DNA from: Edwardsiella anguillarum ET080813
GTDB taxonomy: Bacteria; Pseudomonadota; Gammaproteobacteria; Enterobacterales; Enterobacteriaceae
DNA length: 64,000 bases
NCBI RefSeq assembly: GCF_000264765.2
Contig: NZ_CP006664.1
Location: 2,666,001 to 2,730,000, forward strand
Reading direction: 5' to 3'
Positions 9,463 to 18,766 of the stretch are shown piece after piece. Numbering within the stretch: position 1 is the stretch's first letter; every line of letters starts with the position of its first letter. The notes below the pieces were generated by a model that made no database searches, was not told where the DNA came from, and saw nothing but the letters and a program-made list of their open reading frames with translations. The position numbers were made by a program, and so were the translations under genes.

Positions 9463-10344
9463 GTCTTCCCCACGTCCGTGGGGGTGTTTCCTCGGCATGA
9501 TTACCGATAGCGATAAAGCTGCTGTCTTCCCCACGTCCGTGGGGGTGTTTCTTCCGGGCAGGACGACCACTTCACGGCTGATGTAGTCTTCCCCACGTCC
9601 GTGGGGGTGTTTCTGCTTATGGAGCCGGAAACATGCGCGTACTAAAGTCTTCCCCACGTCCGTGGGGGTGTTTCTGCAACTACTCAACATCGTAGCGCCG
9701 AAAGGAAGTCTTCCCCACGTCCGTGGGGGTGTTTCTCAGCAGCACACCAATGATCCACTCAATGTGACGTCTTCCCCACGTCCGTGGGGGTGTTTCTCTG
9801 GCCCACGAAAAAACACCCTGGCGCCGGGGGTCTTCCCCACGTCCGTGGGGGTGTTTCCGTTTGGTGATGTTAGTTGCGCTGATCGTCTCCGTCTTCCCCA
9901 CGTCCGTGGGGGTGTTTCTCGCCGACAGCGCACTCAGCGCCGACGCGGCCTGTCTTCCCCACGTCCGTGGGGGTGTTTCTCGTTGAGCCAGTCTTTTTCC
10001 ATGTATGTGCCGGTCTTCCCCACGTCCGTGGGGGTGTTTCCGACGCTTTAAGCTCTACACCGGTCGCCTGAGCGTCTTCCCCACGTCCGTGGGGGTGTTT
10101 CTGATTGATGGCTGTGTAGCGCGGTTACGTAAATGTCTTCCCCACGTCCGTGGGGGTGTTTCCAATCGGCAACGATCCAAAATGGTTGTCATGAGGTCTT
10201 CCCCACGTCCGTGGGGGTGTTTCCGTACAAGGCGCTGTTAGCCGGAACCAAATTGCGTCTTCCCCACGTCCGTGGGGGTGTTTCTCTCACACCTATCTGT
10301 CCGGCAACATCGAGTGCGTCTTCCCCACGTCCGAGGGGTGTTTC
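9463..10344 (+). CRISPR. Type I-E CRISPR array, 15 repeats and 14 spacers
   Basis: 28-nt repeats begin GTCTTCCCCACG and end GTGGGGGTGTTTC, with an internal CCCCAC/GTGGGG hairpin. They start at 9463, 9524, 9586, 9647, 9708, 9769, 9830, 9891, 9952, 10013, 10074, 10135, 10196, 10257 and 10318. The period is 61 except for spacer 2, which is one base longer. The base after each repeat is always C or T, so the functional repeat may be 29 nt. The first 14 repeats appear identical; the last has lost a G and has A for T in its GTGGGGG part, marking the trailer end. The array is read on the plus strand, away from cas2. Confidence 0.97.
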
Positions 10345-10400
10345 CAAAAGTCAGCCAGTGAACCGTCTCGGTTTTGTGGGAGAGCGTTAAGTCCGGGAGT

Positions 10401-10789
10401 TCAGGCTGCCATAGCCTCGTTCCCGATGGGAGCGTAATACACTTTTTCTGCCTCAGCGGGTGGGATGTGACTCAGCCGCTCAAGCAACCGACGATTGTTG
10501 TACCAGTCCACCCACGCCAGTGTGGCCAGCGCCACTTCCTGCCAGTTTCTCCAGCTCTGTCGGTGTTTTGTACAGACCGTTGATACTTTCGGCCATGGCA
10601 TTATCATAAGAGTCACCCGTACTGCCCGTTGAAGCTAGAAGCTCCGCCTCCTGTAGCCGCTGTGTGTACGCTAGCGATACGTACTATGAGCCTTTGTCGC
10701 TGTGATGAAGGGGGGCTGATGGCCGACGGGCCCACAGCGCCAGCTCCAGCGCGTCCAGTACGAACGCTGTCTCTTGGTCAGTGAAGCCT

Positions 10790-10790
<1 letters not shown>
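10401..10790 (-). pseudogene. IS3-family transposase OrfB fragment (C-terminal part)
   Basis: Reading on the minus strand gives, in broken frames, [18 protein letters not shown], then QRLQEAELLAS, DSYDNAMAES-like and WVDWYNNRRLLERLSHIPP, ending PIGNEAMAA. This order is that of the DDE integrase C-terminus of IS3-family OrfB. At least two frameshifts separate the pieces. The fragment meets an oppositely oriented IS3 fragment at about 10790. It begins about 55 bp after the CRISPR array. Confidence 0.75.
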
Positions 10791-11510
<720 letters not shown>

Positions 11511-11514
11511 TTAA

Positions 11515-11700
11515 CCCTCTTCAGACTGAGCTCGTTTGATTCCTAGCGTTCTCTGTTCCGCTGTAAGTTTTTTTCAAAACGGACTAATCCGGCCATCATT
11601 GTTAACGTGGCTTTACCAACTGGCATTGTCAGGTCGAATTTTTCACGCAACCTAATAACCTTCTCCCCTTGGCCTGTAGTATCTCAAGGGTTGATAGGTC
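11515..11700 (-). pseudogene. Serine recombinase (resolvase) fragment
   Basis: The minus strand reads, with one frameshift, LREKFDLTMPVGKATLTMMA, then LVRFEKNL, TAEQRT and GIKRAQSE. This resembles the end of the catalytic domain and the long helix of serine resolvases (G+..FE..L..ERT..G...A...G). No start or DNA-binding part is visible. It is a small decayed piece; the family call rests on the helix pattern only. Confidence 0.45.
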
Positions 11701-11775
11701 GTCAATCATGTTACATTCGGTTCCGCACGAACAGGTTGGTCAGGGCCTGTCGCCGAAGGCGAGTCATACAGAGGT

Positions 11776-12006
11776 TCAGTTCTGGTAAAAGGGGAAGTAT
11801 GTGGCGCAGCATCCGCGCATGAGTATAAGCACACCAACAATCCGCCCGGACCAGAGGATTTCAATGTCGTCGAAGATGTTTTCCCGGGCTAGCTCCCGGG
11901 TTTTATAGCGGCGTTTTCCGTAGTACTTTTTTTTCAGTGAACTGAAGAAGGATTCGACCACGACACTGATGCTCCGATGTAAAGAGTTGACGATTTGCAT
12001 ATGCAA
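11776..12006 (-). pseudogene. IS3-family OrfB C-terminal fragment
   Basis: 76 codons open on the minus strand read VVESFFSSLKKKYYGKRRYK and TRELARENIFDDIEI, the classic C-terminal catalytic Glu region of IS3-family OrfB. The remaining transposase is absent. It is a third IS3-type piece within 1.6 kb and differs from the other two. Confidence 0.75.
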
Positions 12007-12230
12007 AATCTGAAAAAGTCAGTGGATAGAGTTCGCGCACGATATAGTATTTTAAACATCTGATGATCTCTTTGGTTGGTAGTTATTTGCCAGTTCGCCT
12101 GTCTACACTGACTTTGTCACTCTGTTTACTCGATAAACTTTTACCGTATATATTATATGAGGCATGATTAGAGTCTTACATTATATATATCAAGATGGCT
12201 CGAGTAGAGAATTTCGTTTCCATTGAGATG

Positions 12231-12536
12231 CTAAAACACGATGTCAATATATGTGGCTATTAACTCATAATAATGAAGGCTGTTCTTTTGCTCTTTCTTT
12301 TTCGACTCACTTAAACTTAAACAGTATGTGATTAAAATCATATCATGCTTTTGTAAAAAATCACGACTTATTCCTAATAAATTAAAGTCAGCAAGGAAAA
12401 TAAAATCCTCATTTGGATTGTCGCAATAGCAAGAGAATTTATCATTTCCGATAAATTTATGAAAGTATAAAATTGCGGTGTTTTGCATCTTGGTTAAACT
12501 TGACGTAGCCGAAATCTCTTGCTCTATATATTCCAT
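12231..12536 (-). CDS. Hypothetical protein, 101 aa
   Basis: An open frame with a good ribosome site (AGAGG, 7 nt before ATG at 12536). It is rich in Leu, Ile and Ser, has no clear signal peptide, and contains HKFIGNDKFSCYCDNPNEDF followed by IFLADFNLLGISRDFL. I do not recognise a family. It is AT-rich like the island to its right but isolated between IS remnants, so it may be a survivor of an older insertion. It could also be non-functional. Confidence 0.45.
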   Translation of the reverse strand: MEYIEQEISATSSLTKMQNTAILYFHKFIGNDKFSCYCDNPNEDFIFLADFNLLGISRDFLQKHDMILITYCLSLSESKKKEQKNSLHYYELIATYIDIVF

Positions 12537-12727
12537 GTAAACCTCTGTTCATCTATGTGGGAGATACAGATGCACATGCTACTGAAACCTGTAATATACA
12601 GCCAATTATTTCGTGTTTTAAAAAAGAATATGTATTCATAATTGATAAGATTATAGCCTCCGCTACGTAATCGACATGAGTGCTTGGTTGCCATCAGCTA
12701 TATTGACGGGGATTTAATGGTTACAAT

Positions 12728-13725
12728 GGTTTTGTTGAATAAATCAAATTTCGGGTGGGTTTTCCGGCTACCAGCCTGATTCTCTGGTGAAAATACGTTG
12801 CCTGTTGCTCCATGTTCGTACCATGGATCCTATGTTGCCTGACCTCTGTAGGCCCACAGCGTCAGTAAAACTCCCAACAACGGTTTTCGCGATTCCAGCG
12901 ATTGAATGGTGATTATAATCTATTATCTATTTCCACCGCGCATGACTCCCGCTCAGTCGCTGATTCGCAACGCCGCGATTGTGCTCTGCATACTCAACCG
13001 GACAGTAACCCGCCCCTTTTCGGGGAGGAAGGGGGCTCTAATGTTCTTACGATGCAGTTTATCGTGACATAACCGGGTATTGTAAGTGTCATCAGCCACG
13101 GCTGACCTGATTTTCCTGTGAGTCTGTTGGATGAGTCCGCTGGGGCCCCTGAGTCGGTTCAACGAGAGGGGTAGCACAGATAATGTCATGTGTGTTCACA
13201 TCAATGGTCAAATGCAGTTTCCGCCAGATGCGATAACGCTCTTTGCCAGGCTTTTGAACTTTCCACTCACCGTCACCGAAGATCTTCAGCACGGAGGCAT
13301 CAATTACCCTATGCGTAATCTCACCTCGGCTGGGCGTTGTAAAACTGATGTTAACCTACCTGATACATTTACTGACACGACTGTAATCAGGGCTGTGCAA
13401 TGGGATGTCCAGCAGGGAAAAATGGATCAATAAAGCCCGGTGCGACCCACTGGGTGAGTCGGAGTATATGCTTAATTGCCATGACGGCGACGATGGCAAG
13501 GTCAGAATAGCGCAGAGGTCGCCCCCGTGATGAGGGGGATACTGACTCATACTGGGAGGATCATCTCGTCATCCAACACAGGAAGTGATGGCGCCTCGGT
13601 TGACGGATGCTTTGCTGTCGTTACGCCAGTGGGTGGTCTGCTTTGCTACGGAACCAGCTGTGTTGCCGGATGGTACGTGATCTGATCTTTCAACTCAGCA
13701 GCAGTTCGATTTACTCAACAATGCC
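12728..13725 (-). mobile_element. IS903-like (IS5 family) element, decayed
   Basis: About 998 bp bounded by inverted ends GGTTTTGTTGAATAAATC (12728) and GATTTACTCAACAATGCC (ends 13725), close to the 18-bp ends of IS903. The minus strand encodes broken pieces of its transposase: a region ending LHSPDYSRVSKC, then LKIFGDGEWKVQKPGKERY plus RIWRKLHLTIDVNTHDIICA, then LIQQTHRKIRSAVADDTYNT plus RLCHDKL. Several frameshifts make it inactive. The 9-bp flanks (GGTTACAAT and GATATGCAA) do not match, so no target duplication is left. Confidence 0.85.
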
Positions 13726-13844
13726 GATATGCAATATAAATAATAGGTAATTATGTGATTATTTAGATAATCGCACTTATATTGATTCAGATGACTATAA
13801 TTCCTCGTCACTTTACTTCAGTAAATAACACAAATGGAGAGCGT

Positions 13845-14072
13845 ATGAGAGCGAACTTGAATTTAGTCTTGAATAGCTATGATTGTGTGTCTGAGCTAGA
13901 GTGCTTATCTATTGAAATTGACATTCTTATGTCTGAGTTTATATATGCAAATAAGATAGAGAAAAGCGCCTTGCATGAGCACATATTCTTAACATATCTC
14001 CTATCAATACATCATAAAATAACATTATTGATACAAGCCAGAAAGGCGGAGAAGAGAATGGATGTAGTGTAA
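13845..14072 (+). CDS. Small helical protein, possibly YmgB/AriR-like
   Basis: 75 aa from ATG 13845, which has GGAG 5 nt upstream; an ATG at 13782 is in frame but lacks a ribosome site. The protein is acidic and helical, with LSIEIDILMSEFI and HEHIFLTYLLSIHHKITLL. The spacing of hydrophobic residues loosely recalls small biofilm regulators of the YmgB/AriR type, but similarity is weak. It sits just upstream of the membrane regulator pair. Function unknown. Confidence 0.45.
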   Translation: MRANLNLVLNSYDCVSELECLSIEIDILMSEFIYANKIEKSALHEHIFLTYLLSIHHKITLLIQARKAEKRMDVV

Positions 14073-14288
14073 CTCGAGTAACTGGTGATTATCTTACAAT
14101 GAATAGACAAATTTAATTAATGCAGTAATTATATTTTTTGTTATTGTAAATTGAGTTATATGCAAAATAGTCATATTAACCATTTTGTATTGGTGGTAAT
14201 GCTTTTTATTATTTGTTTATGATTCGTTTATGTTGTTAATAGTTTTTCATGTATAGTTCTTCGTTTTCTTCTTGAAGGGGGAGGGTAA

Positions 14289-14873
14289 GTGTCGGCTTTG
14301 ATAATTAGAGGGGAAACCCTATATATAAATGAGGAAGAGCAAGCTCTATCCGCTAGTGAGGTTGCTTTGCTATATTTATTATATAGCAATCCAAATGTTA
14401 TATTTGGAAGTGATGATATCATAAAAAAATGCTGGCCAGATCGTATCGTTTCTGCTGGCTCTGTTCCTGTATCAATAAAACACATAAGGGATACCTTAAA
14501 AAAAATAACAGAAAAACAAGTGATAATAACGCATAAAGGTAAAGGATACAGCTTTGATAATATTGCTGGATATATAAGTATAGACATGTGTGATATCAAC
14601 CAGGGGGCTATTAGCTTAGCGTCTGACAGTAAATTCAGCGTAACTAAAATAAAAACACTATTTGTTATTGCTGTTGGCGCCATTTTTATAGTCGGTTTAT
14701 TAGATTGGTTGAGTAATACGTTTATTATTGTTGATAATGATCTGGATGTTTCCTCTGGACATCTGGAAATGAGTAAGTATAAGAAAAGTTCAAATGGAGA
14801 AGTTATATTTCATGATGCAAATGGCAAAGTCATTCGGTGTAACAATGCGACATGCTTGGAAAGTAGTCATTAA
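14289..14873 (+). CDS. ToxR/PsaE-type membrane-bound winged-helix regulator
   Basis: 194 aa, with a GTG start at 14289 preceded by a strong GGGGGAGGG. Residues about 5-90 form an OmpR/PhoB-like winged helix (LSASEVALLYLLYSNPN, then VPVSIKHIRDTLKK and ITHKGKGYSF). Residues 122-142 form one transmembrane helix and about 50 residues follow in the periplasm. This is the layout of ToxR, TcpP, CadC and Yersinia PsaE/MyfE, which bind DNA from the inner membrane and switch on adhesin genes. The following gene overlaps it and encodes a matching small membrane protein. A fimbrial or adhesin target is likely but inferred. Confidence 0.75.
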   Translation: MSALIIRGETLYINEEEQALSASEVALLYLLYSNPNVIFGSDDIIKKCWPDRIVSAGSVPVSIKHIRDTLKKITEKQVIITHKGKGYSFDNIAGYISIDMCDINQGAISLASDSKFSVTKIKTLFVIAVGAIFIVGLLDWLSNTFIIVDNDLDVSSGHLEMSKYKKSSNGEVIFHDANGKVIRCNNATCLESSH

Positions 14874-15345
14874 TTTCAAGGTAGTATTGATCGTTTTATT
14901 GATTTCTATCATCCTACTTGGTAAGGGGACATTCAATGGATATTTTAACGATACATATAATGAATCGAGAGGAGTTGTTGAGCACATAGATTTATCTATC
15001 AGTAACTATAGGTTCAAACTGGCTCACTTTGTGAGCGATGAAAATAAAAATTTACTCTTAGCTGAAGAGGAAGAAGGAGTGGCTATTAAATTGTTTAATG
15101 GTAAATACCATCTTCTCCCCTTACATTATCAGAAAACCTTTTCTGCTATTAAATATATTGCATCTTTTGATGAGCTAGGTAGCATTAGGGCATGTCTTTA
15201 TGATTTTGATAAAAAATCTAGGAGGCGTGTGCTTTTTTTAGATAATGACAGGGGTGGTATTGTTTTAAATGGAAAGTCTGTATACCCGTCATCACTATTT
15301 CTCGAAGGAGAAGGGCACGATAATAGCTTCTTTCATTCCAAATAA
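14845..15345 (+). CDS. ToxS/PsaF-like membrane partner of the regulator
   Basis: About 166 aa if started at ATG 14845; in-frame ATGs at 14794 and 14812 are also possible. One N-terminal transmembrane helix (VVLIVLLISIILLGKG) is followed by a periplasmic domain of about 130 residues. The gene overlaps the end of the winged-helix gene by 29 bp or more. Size, topology and overlap match the effector partners PsaF, MyfF, ToxS and TcpH, which protect and tune the membrane regulator. I see no sequence motif that proves homology, so the call rests on arrangement. Confidence 0.6.
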   Translation: MRHAWKVVINFKVVLIVLLISIILLGKGTFNGYFNDTYNESRGVVEHIDLSISNYRFKLAHFVSDENKNLLLAEEEEGVAIKLFNGKYHLLPLHYQKTFSAIKYIASFDELGSIRACLYDFDKKSRRRVLFLDNDRGGIVLNGKSVYPSSLFLEGEGHDNSFFHSK

Positions 15346-15390
15346 ACCATGAATCCAAATACCTTCATAGCTTTTATCACCTAGGGTACC

Positions 15391-15450
15391 TGGTCTATCC
15401 TGGTCTATCCTGGTCTATCCTGGTCTATCCTGGTCTATCCTGGTCTATCC
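15391..15450 (+). repeat. Six perfect 10-bp tandem repeats
   Basis: The unit TGGTCTATCC is repeated exactly six times, preceded by a partial match (GGTACC) and followed by TATCCCC. It lies 45 bp after the stop of the PsaF-like gene and outside any credible reading frame. Such arrays change copy number by slippage. Confidence 0.95.
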
Positions 15451-15484
15451 TATCCCCTTTGGGCTATTGATTCGGATGGCGCAT

Positions 15485-15523
15485 AGTTATTTTCATTATT
15501 ATTTATTAATAATGAAAATAACT
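15485..15523. promoter_or_regulatory. Perfect 17-bp inverted repeat (5-nt loop)
   Basis: AGTTATTTTCATTATTA (15485-15501) pairs perfectly with 15507-15523 around TTTAT. The stem is almost all A/T, so it is a weak terminator by GC but could be an operator or recombination site. It lies between the regulator pair and the gene at 15658. Confidence 0.7.
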
Positions 15524-15657
15524 CATAATATAGCCCCACCCCTCTATTTTTATTGTAAATAACTTATTTTAATACTCGTCATGCCTTATGCTTTTGTGGC
15601 TATTGTAGAGTCGTTTTTTTTGAACATCTATCGAATTATCTAATGGAAGGGGGAAGG

Positions 15658-16257
15658 ATGAATTGTAAAGTGAAGTGTGTATCCCAAGGCGAAGTATTAA
15701 TTTATTTTATAGGCGTATGTCAGTATGAATTGTTTGGCGCGGAGTTGCTAATGGATAAGTTGGTTGAAAAGATAAATGGCGCTGGACTTAAATGTTGTCA
15801 GTCAATTGTATTGTTACCATCAGCCATGAAGTTAAAATATCTTGGTGAAACAATAAAGTTAATAAAAGATAATGGTATTCTTCATCAAGTTGATATCCTT
15901 CTCTTTGTTGCAAGTTCTGGTTGGGGCATTAAAGTTTTAAATAAAATGTTATCATTTCACTCAACGTATGAGCCGTTTTCATTGGATTCATATAAAATAA
16001 AAATGAGTAAAAATTTAAAACTTGTGGAGAGAAAGAGTATCAAAGCGGCTCATAATTCATTTGAGTCTCATTTACTATCATCCATTCTAAATGGGGGAGA
16101 TAGTAGGGCATTGCCCAAGACAAGGCCAGAATCTAAGGCTTTTTCACAGAGAAAAGTTTCACTTATAAAGCAATATGGATTCCGGCATTTTAATCATTTT
16201 TGTATTTTTCTTCAAGGTAGTGAGTCTCTCATTAGAGATTTGTTTTTATCCTATTAG
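15658..16257 (+). CDS. Hypothetical protein in the AT-rich regulatory island
   Basis: 199 aa from ATG 15658, which has GGGGGAAGG directly upstream; the earlier ATG at 15643 has no ribosome site. No signal peptide. A first half of alternating strands and helices (IVLLPSAMKLKYLGETIKLI, VDILLFVASSGWGIKVL) is followed by a basic C-terminal part with FSQRKVSLIKQYGFRHFNHF. The layout, a receiver-like half plus a basic end, would suit a regulator, but I do not recognise a DNA-binding motif. Its neighbours are the ToxR-like pair and the LysM protein. Confidence 0.6.
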   Translation: MNCKVKCVSQGEVLIYFIGVCQYELFGAELLMDKLVEKINGAGLKCCQSIVLLPSAMKLKYLGETIKLIKDNGILHQVDILLFVASSGWGIKVLNKMLSFHSTYEPFSLDSYKIKMSKNLKLVERKSIKAAHNSFESHLLSSILNGGDSRALPKTRPESKAFSQRKVSLIKQYGFRHFNHFCIFLQGSESLIRDLFLSY

Positions 16258-16289
16258 CATAAACGGATCATATCGCCTTGTTATTTTTT

Positions 16290-16634
16290 ATGGTTGGAGT
16301 CCCTGTGTTACGCCATCTGAATTTTTTTAGCTTTGGCTTTAGTATTGTTGTGCGTATTTTATTTCTTGTGGCATTTGTTTTAATATTAACAACTAAAATG
16401 GTTGCTGCACAGTTACACCCATTACAACAGTTCGAACCATATATTCATGTATATACATTGAAAGTGGGGGATAGTGCTACATCTGTAGCGGAGAAATTTA
16501 ACATTACCCTGAAACAGTTATACCAACTAAATAAGTTTCGTAATTTCGAAAATGGCTTTAGTCATTTGCAGGTGGGTGATGAATTAGAGGTGCCGATTCT
16601 TATTCTTCATCAAGAAGATAAATTCCTTTCATAA
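16290..16634 (+). CDS. Stand-alone LysM protein like an intimin N-terminus
   Basis: About 114 aa. A hydrophobic signal-like segment (IVVRILFLVAFVLILTTKMV) ends in AAQ and is followed by a LysM domain: YTLKVGDSATSVAEKF, LNKFRNFENG, and LQVGDELEVP at the end. That is the LysM found at the N-terminus of intimin and invasin, which binds peptidoglycan. Here the protein stops where the beta-barrel would start. The start is uncertain: TTG 16278 and ATG 16290 both lack a clear ribosome site. It may be the remnant of an inverse autotransporter or a real small periplasmic protein; the autotransporter at 32.3 kb lacks a LysM. Confidence 0.7.
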   Translation: MVGVPVLRHLNFFSFGFSIVVRILFLVAFVLILTTKMVAAQLHPLQQFEPYIHVYTLKVGDSATSVAEKFNITLKQLYQLNKFRNFENGFSHLQVGDELEVPILILHQEDKFLS

Positions 16635-16635
16635 A

Positions 16636-16854
16636 GTGAAATGCATTTTTAAAAAAAAGGTTTGGAATAGCTTGAAAGCCATGATGATTGTATTGATGAT
16701 AATAAACATTACTGCTTGTAAGTCTATAAGAAAAGAACAGCAAGAGGTTATTGTTATGAGAAAAGAGTCGTCAAGTTTTATATATAATAATATAAATAAG
16801 GAACTTGTTGCTTGGATTAAACATTTTGCAAAAATCGATAGTGATAAGCTATAA
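16636..16854 (+). CDS. Small predicted lipoprotein
   Basis: Up to 72 aa, opening with GTG 16636 only 1 bp after the LysM gene; ATG 16681 is an alternative. A basic N-terminus and hydrophobic stretch MMIVLMIINI lead to a lipobox ITAC, so Cys28 would be lipidated. The mature part is short and polar. It lies between the LysM gene and ibrA on the same strand and is probably co-transcribed. Function unknown. Confidence 0.5.
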   Translation: MKCIFKKKVWNSLKAMMIVLMIINITACKSIRKEQQEVIVMRKESSSFIYNNINKELVAWIKHFAKIDSDKL

Positions 16855-16893
16855 GCAAGCTTATTTGATATGTTATTACTATGGTGTTTATTT

Positions 16894-18135
16894 ATGGTAA
16901 GTAAAACTCGGCTTATGACAGAGAAAATATTAACTGGTGATAATGTTCTACATGCTGCAATGGAGCGTATTGATTGGATCTTTAGAACATTTACATCAGT
17001 TTGCTTATCTTTTTCTGGAGGAAAGGATTCCACTATCCTTTTCCATCTTGTCGCTAATGTTGCCAGAAAGAAAAAACGTCGTTTCTCTGTATTATTCATT
17101 GATTGGGAAGCTCAATATGAGTGCACGATCTTGCATGTTCGTAAGATGCGAGATGTATATCAAGACGTAACGGAGAATTTTTACTGGATAGCACTTCCTT
17201 TGAAGACGGTAAATGGAGTATCTCAGTTTCAGCCTGAATGGGTATGCTGGGAGCCAAAAGTAGAGTGGGTCCGACAACCCCCAGATCATGCTATTGTAGA
17301 TTCAGCATATTTCCCTTTTTATCGGCATGCCATGACATTTGAAGAGTTTGTGGTGGATTTTTCATCTTGGCTCGCTAGCACCAATAAATGTGCTGTCGCT
17401 ATATTGACTGGTGTACGTGCAGATGAATCTCTAAATCGATTTATGGGGTTGGTATCGCATCGCAAACAACGTTATGCAGACGATAAGCCTTGGAGTACAG
17501 CATCTCCTAAAGGGGATTATTATACAATGTATCCTTTGTATGACTGGAAAGTCCGTGATATATGGATATATAATTCCAGAACTAATGCCATTGTTAATCC
17601 AGTGTATAACCTGATGTACAGGGCCGGTGTTTCATTACACAACATGCGCGTCTGTGAACCTTTCGGACCGGAGCAGCGCAAAGGGCTGTGGCTTTATCAT
17701 GTCCTTGAGCCGGAAAGTTGGGCTCGCATGTGTTCCCGCGTCTCCGGATGTGTCAGTGGGGCCCTTTATGCTAATGAAACTGGCGCTTATTTCGCTCTAC
17801 GAAAGCAGATATCAAAACCATCTCATCATACTTGGCGTAGTTATGCTATGTTTCTTCTGGATGTTATGCCAAGAAAGACTGCTGAGCATTACCGGAATAA
17901 GATAGCTGTATACCTGCGGTGGTATCAGACACATGGTTACCCAGAAGATATTCCGGATGAACAAATGAATGATTTAGGTGCTAAAGATATTCCATCTTGG
18001 CGAAGGATCTGTAAGACACTAATTAAGAATGATTTTTGGTGTCGGACGTTATCGTTTAGTCCAAACAAATCTAGATACTATCAGAGTTATTTAAGTCGGA
18101 TGAAGCTAAGGAGAAAAGAGTGGGGGATTTTATGA
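16894..18135 (+). CDS. ibrA: IbrA-like PAPS-reductase/ATP-pyrophosphatase family protein
   Basis: About 413 aa from ATG 16894 (ATG 16915 also possible). The N-terminal domain has the PP-loop SFSGGKDST near residues 39-47, followed by VLFIDWEAQYE, and later TGVRADESLNRF and YPLYDWKVRDIW. These match the DUF3440/PAPS-reductase proteins typified by E. coli IbrA. With IbrB, IbrA raises expression of Ig-binding Eib proteins in E. coli; the reaction is not known. The gene overlaps ibrB by an ATGA. The AT-rich codon use fits the whole island. Confidence 0.85.
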   Translation: MVSKTRLMTEKILTGDNVLHAAMERIDWIFRTFTSVCLSFSGGKDSTILFHLVANVARKKKRRFSVLFIDWEAQYECTILHVRKMRDVYQDVTENFYWIALPLKTVNGVSQFQPEWVCWEPKVEWVRQPPDHAIVDSAYFPFYRHAMTFEEFVVDFSSWLASTNKCAVAILTGVRADESLNRFMGLVSHRKQRYADDKPWSTASPKGDYYTMYPLYDWKVRDIWIYNSRTNAIVNPVYNLMYRAGVSLHNMRVCEPFGPEQRKGLWLYHVLEPESWARMCSRVSGCVSGALYANETGAYFALRKQISKPSHHTWRSYAMFLLDVMPRKTAEHYRNKIAVYLRWYQTHGYPEDIPDEQMNDLGAKDIPSWRRICKTLIKNDFWCRTLSFSPNKSRYYQSYLSRMKLRRKEWGIL

Positions 18136-18761
18136 CGTTGGAAGAGTTGAGTAATATGATTCATCGGTATTTCAGACTAAATGAAACAGAAGATGAAAAA
18201 ATTCAGGCACTAAACTATTTGCGCAAATTACTTCATGAGCTTAGCCCCTTTGTGTTAGAACCGGTAGATTGTATTCTGTGGGTGAGGGCTGATCAGGTAG
18301 TAACTAATGATTATAATCCTAATGTCATGGCCCCGGCGGAAAAGAAATTGTTAAAGCAGTCATTGGAGAAGGATGGATTCACTCAACCAGTGGTTGTGTC
18401 GGAAGAAAAAAACCATTATCTGGTCGTGGATGGGTTTCACCGTCAGTTATTGGGTAAAAATAAGGGAGGGGTCGGAGATAGATTGAGGGGGTGGTTACCT
18501 GTCACCTGTATCAGAGCAGAAAGAAAAGGGCAAGCAGCGCGTATCGCAGCCACCATTAGGCACAATCGAGCTAGAGGTAAACATCAAATAACATTGATGT
18601 CTGATGTTGTAACGGAGCTATCACAACTCGGGTGGACGAATGAGAATATTGCTCAAGAGTTGGGGATGGATCAGGACGAAGTCCTTAGACTAAAGCAAAT
18701 TAGTGGATTGACAGAGCTATTTCAAGAGGAGGAGTTTAGTCCCGCATGGACTGTTCGTTAA
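18132..18761 (+). CDS. ibrB: IbrB-like ParB/sulfiredoxin-fold protein
   Basis: 209 aa from ATG 18132, which sits in an ATGA overlap with ibrA and has GGGGG upstream; GTG 18120 is in frame. A ParB-like nuclease fold is seen in NDYNPNVMAPAEKKLLKQSL, then VVDGFHRQLLG, and a helix-turn-helix-like end, WTNENIAQELGMDQDEVLRL. It is the usual partner of IbrA and works with it as a regulator of surface proteins in E. coli. The target here is not shown; the fimbrial operon and autotransporter downstream are possible. Confidence 0.85.
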   Translation: MTLEELSNMIHRYFRLNETEDEKIQALNYLRKLLHELSPFVLEPVDCILWVRADQVVTNDYNPNVMAPAEKKLLKQSLEKDGFTQPVVVSEEKNHYLVVDGFHRQLLGKNKGGVGDRLRGWLPVTCIRAERKGQAARIAATIRHNRARGKHQITLMSDVVTELSQLGWTNENIAQELGMDQDEVLRLKQISGLTELFQEEEFSPAWTVR

Positions 18762-18766
18762 TATAT

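Noticed and set aside
9343-10390. Long open frames on both strands running through the repeats, rich in repeated PHGRGED- or SPRPWGCF-like peptides
   Set aside because: They are translations of the CRISPR repeats; the 61-bp period keeps cycling the frame. No ribosome sites or families.
12711-13740. Intact IS903-type element with target duplication
   Set aside because: The ends match, but the transposase is broken several times and the 9-bp flanks differ, so it is old and dead.
15485-15523. The 17-bp inverted repeat as a normal intrinsic terminator
   Set aside because: The stem is almost entirely A/T and no T-run follows; it may still end transcription weakly, but a regulatory or recombination role is at least as likely.
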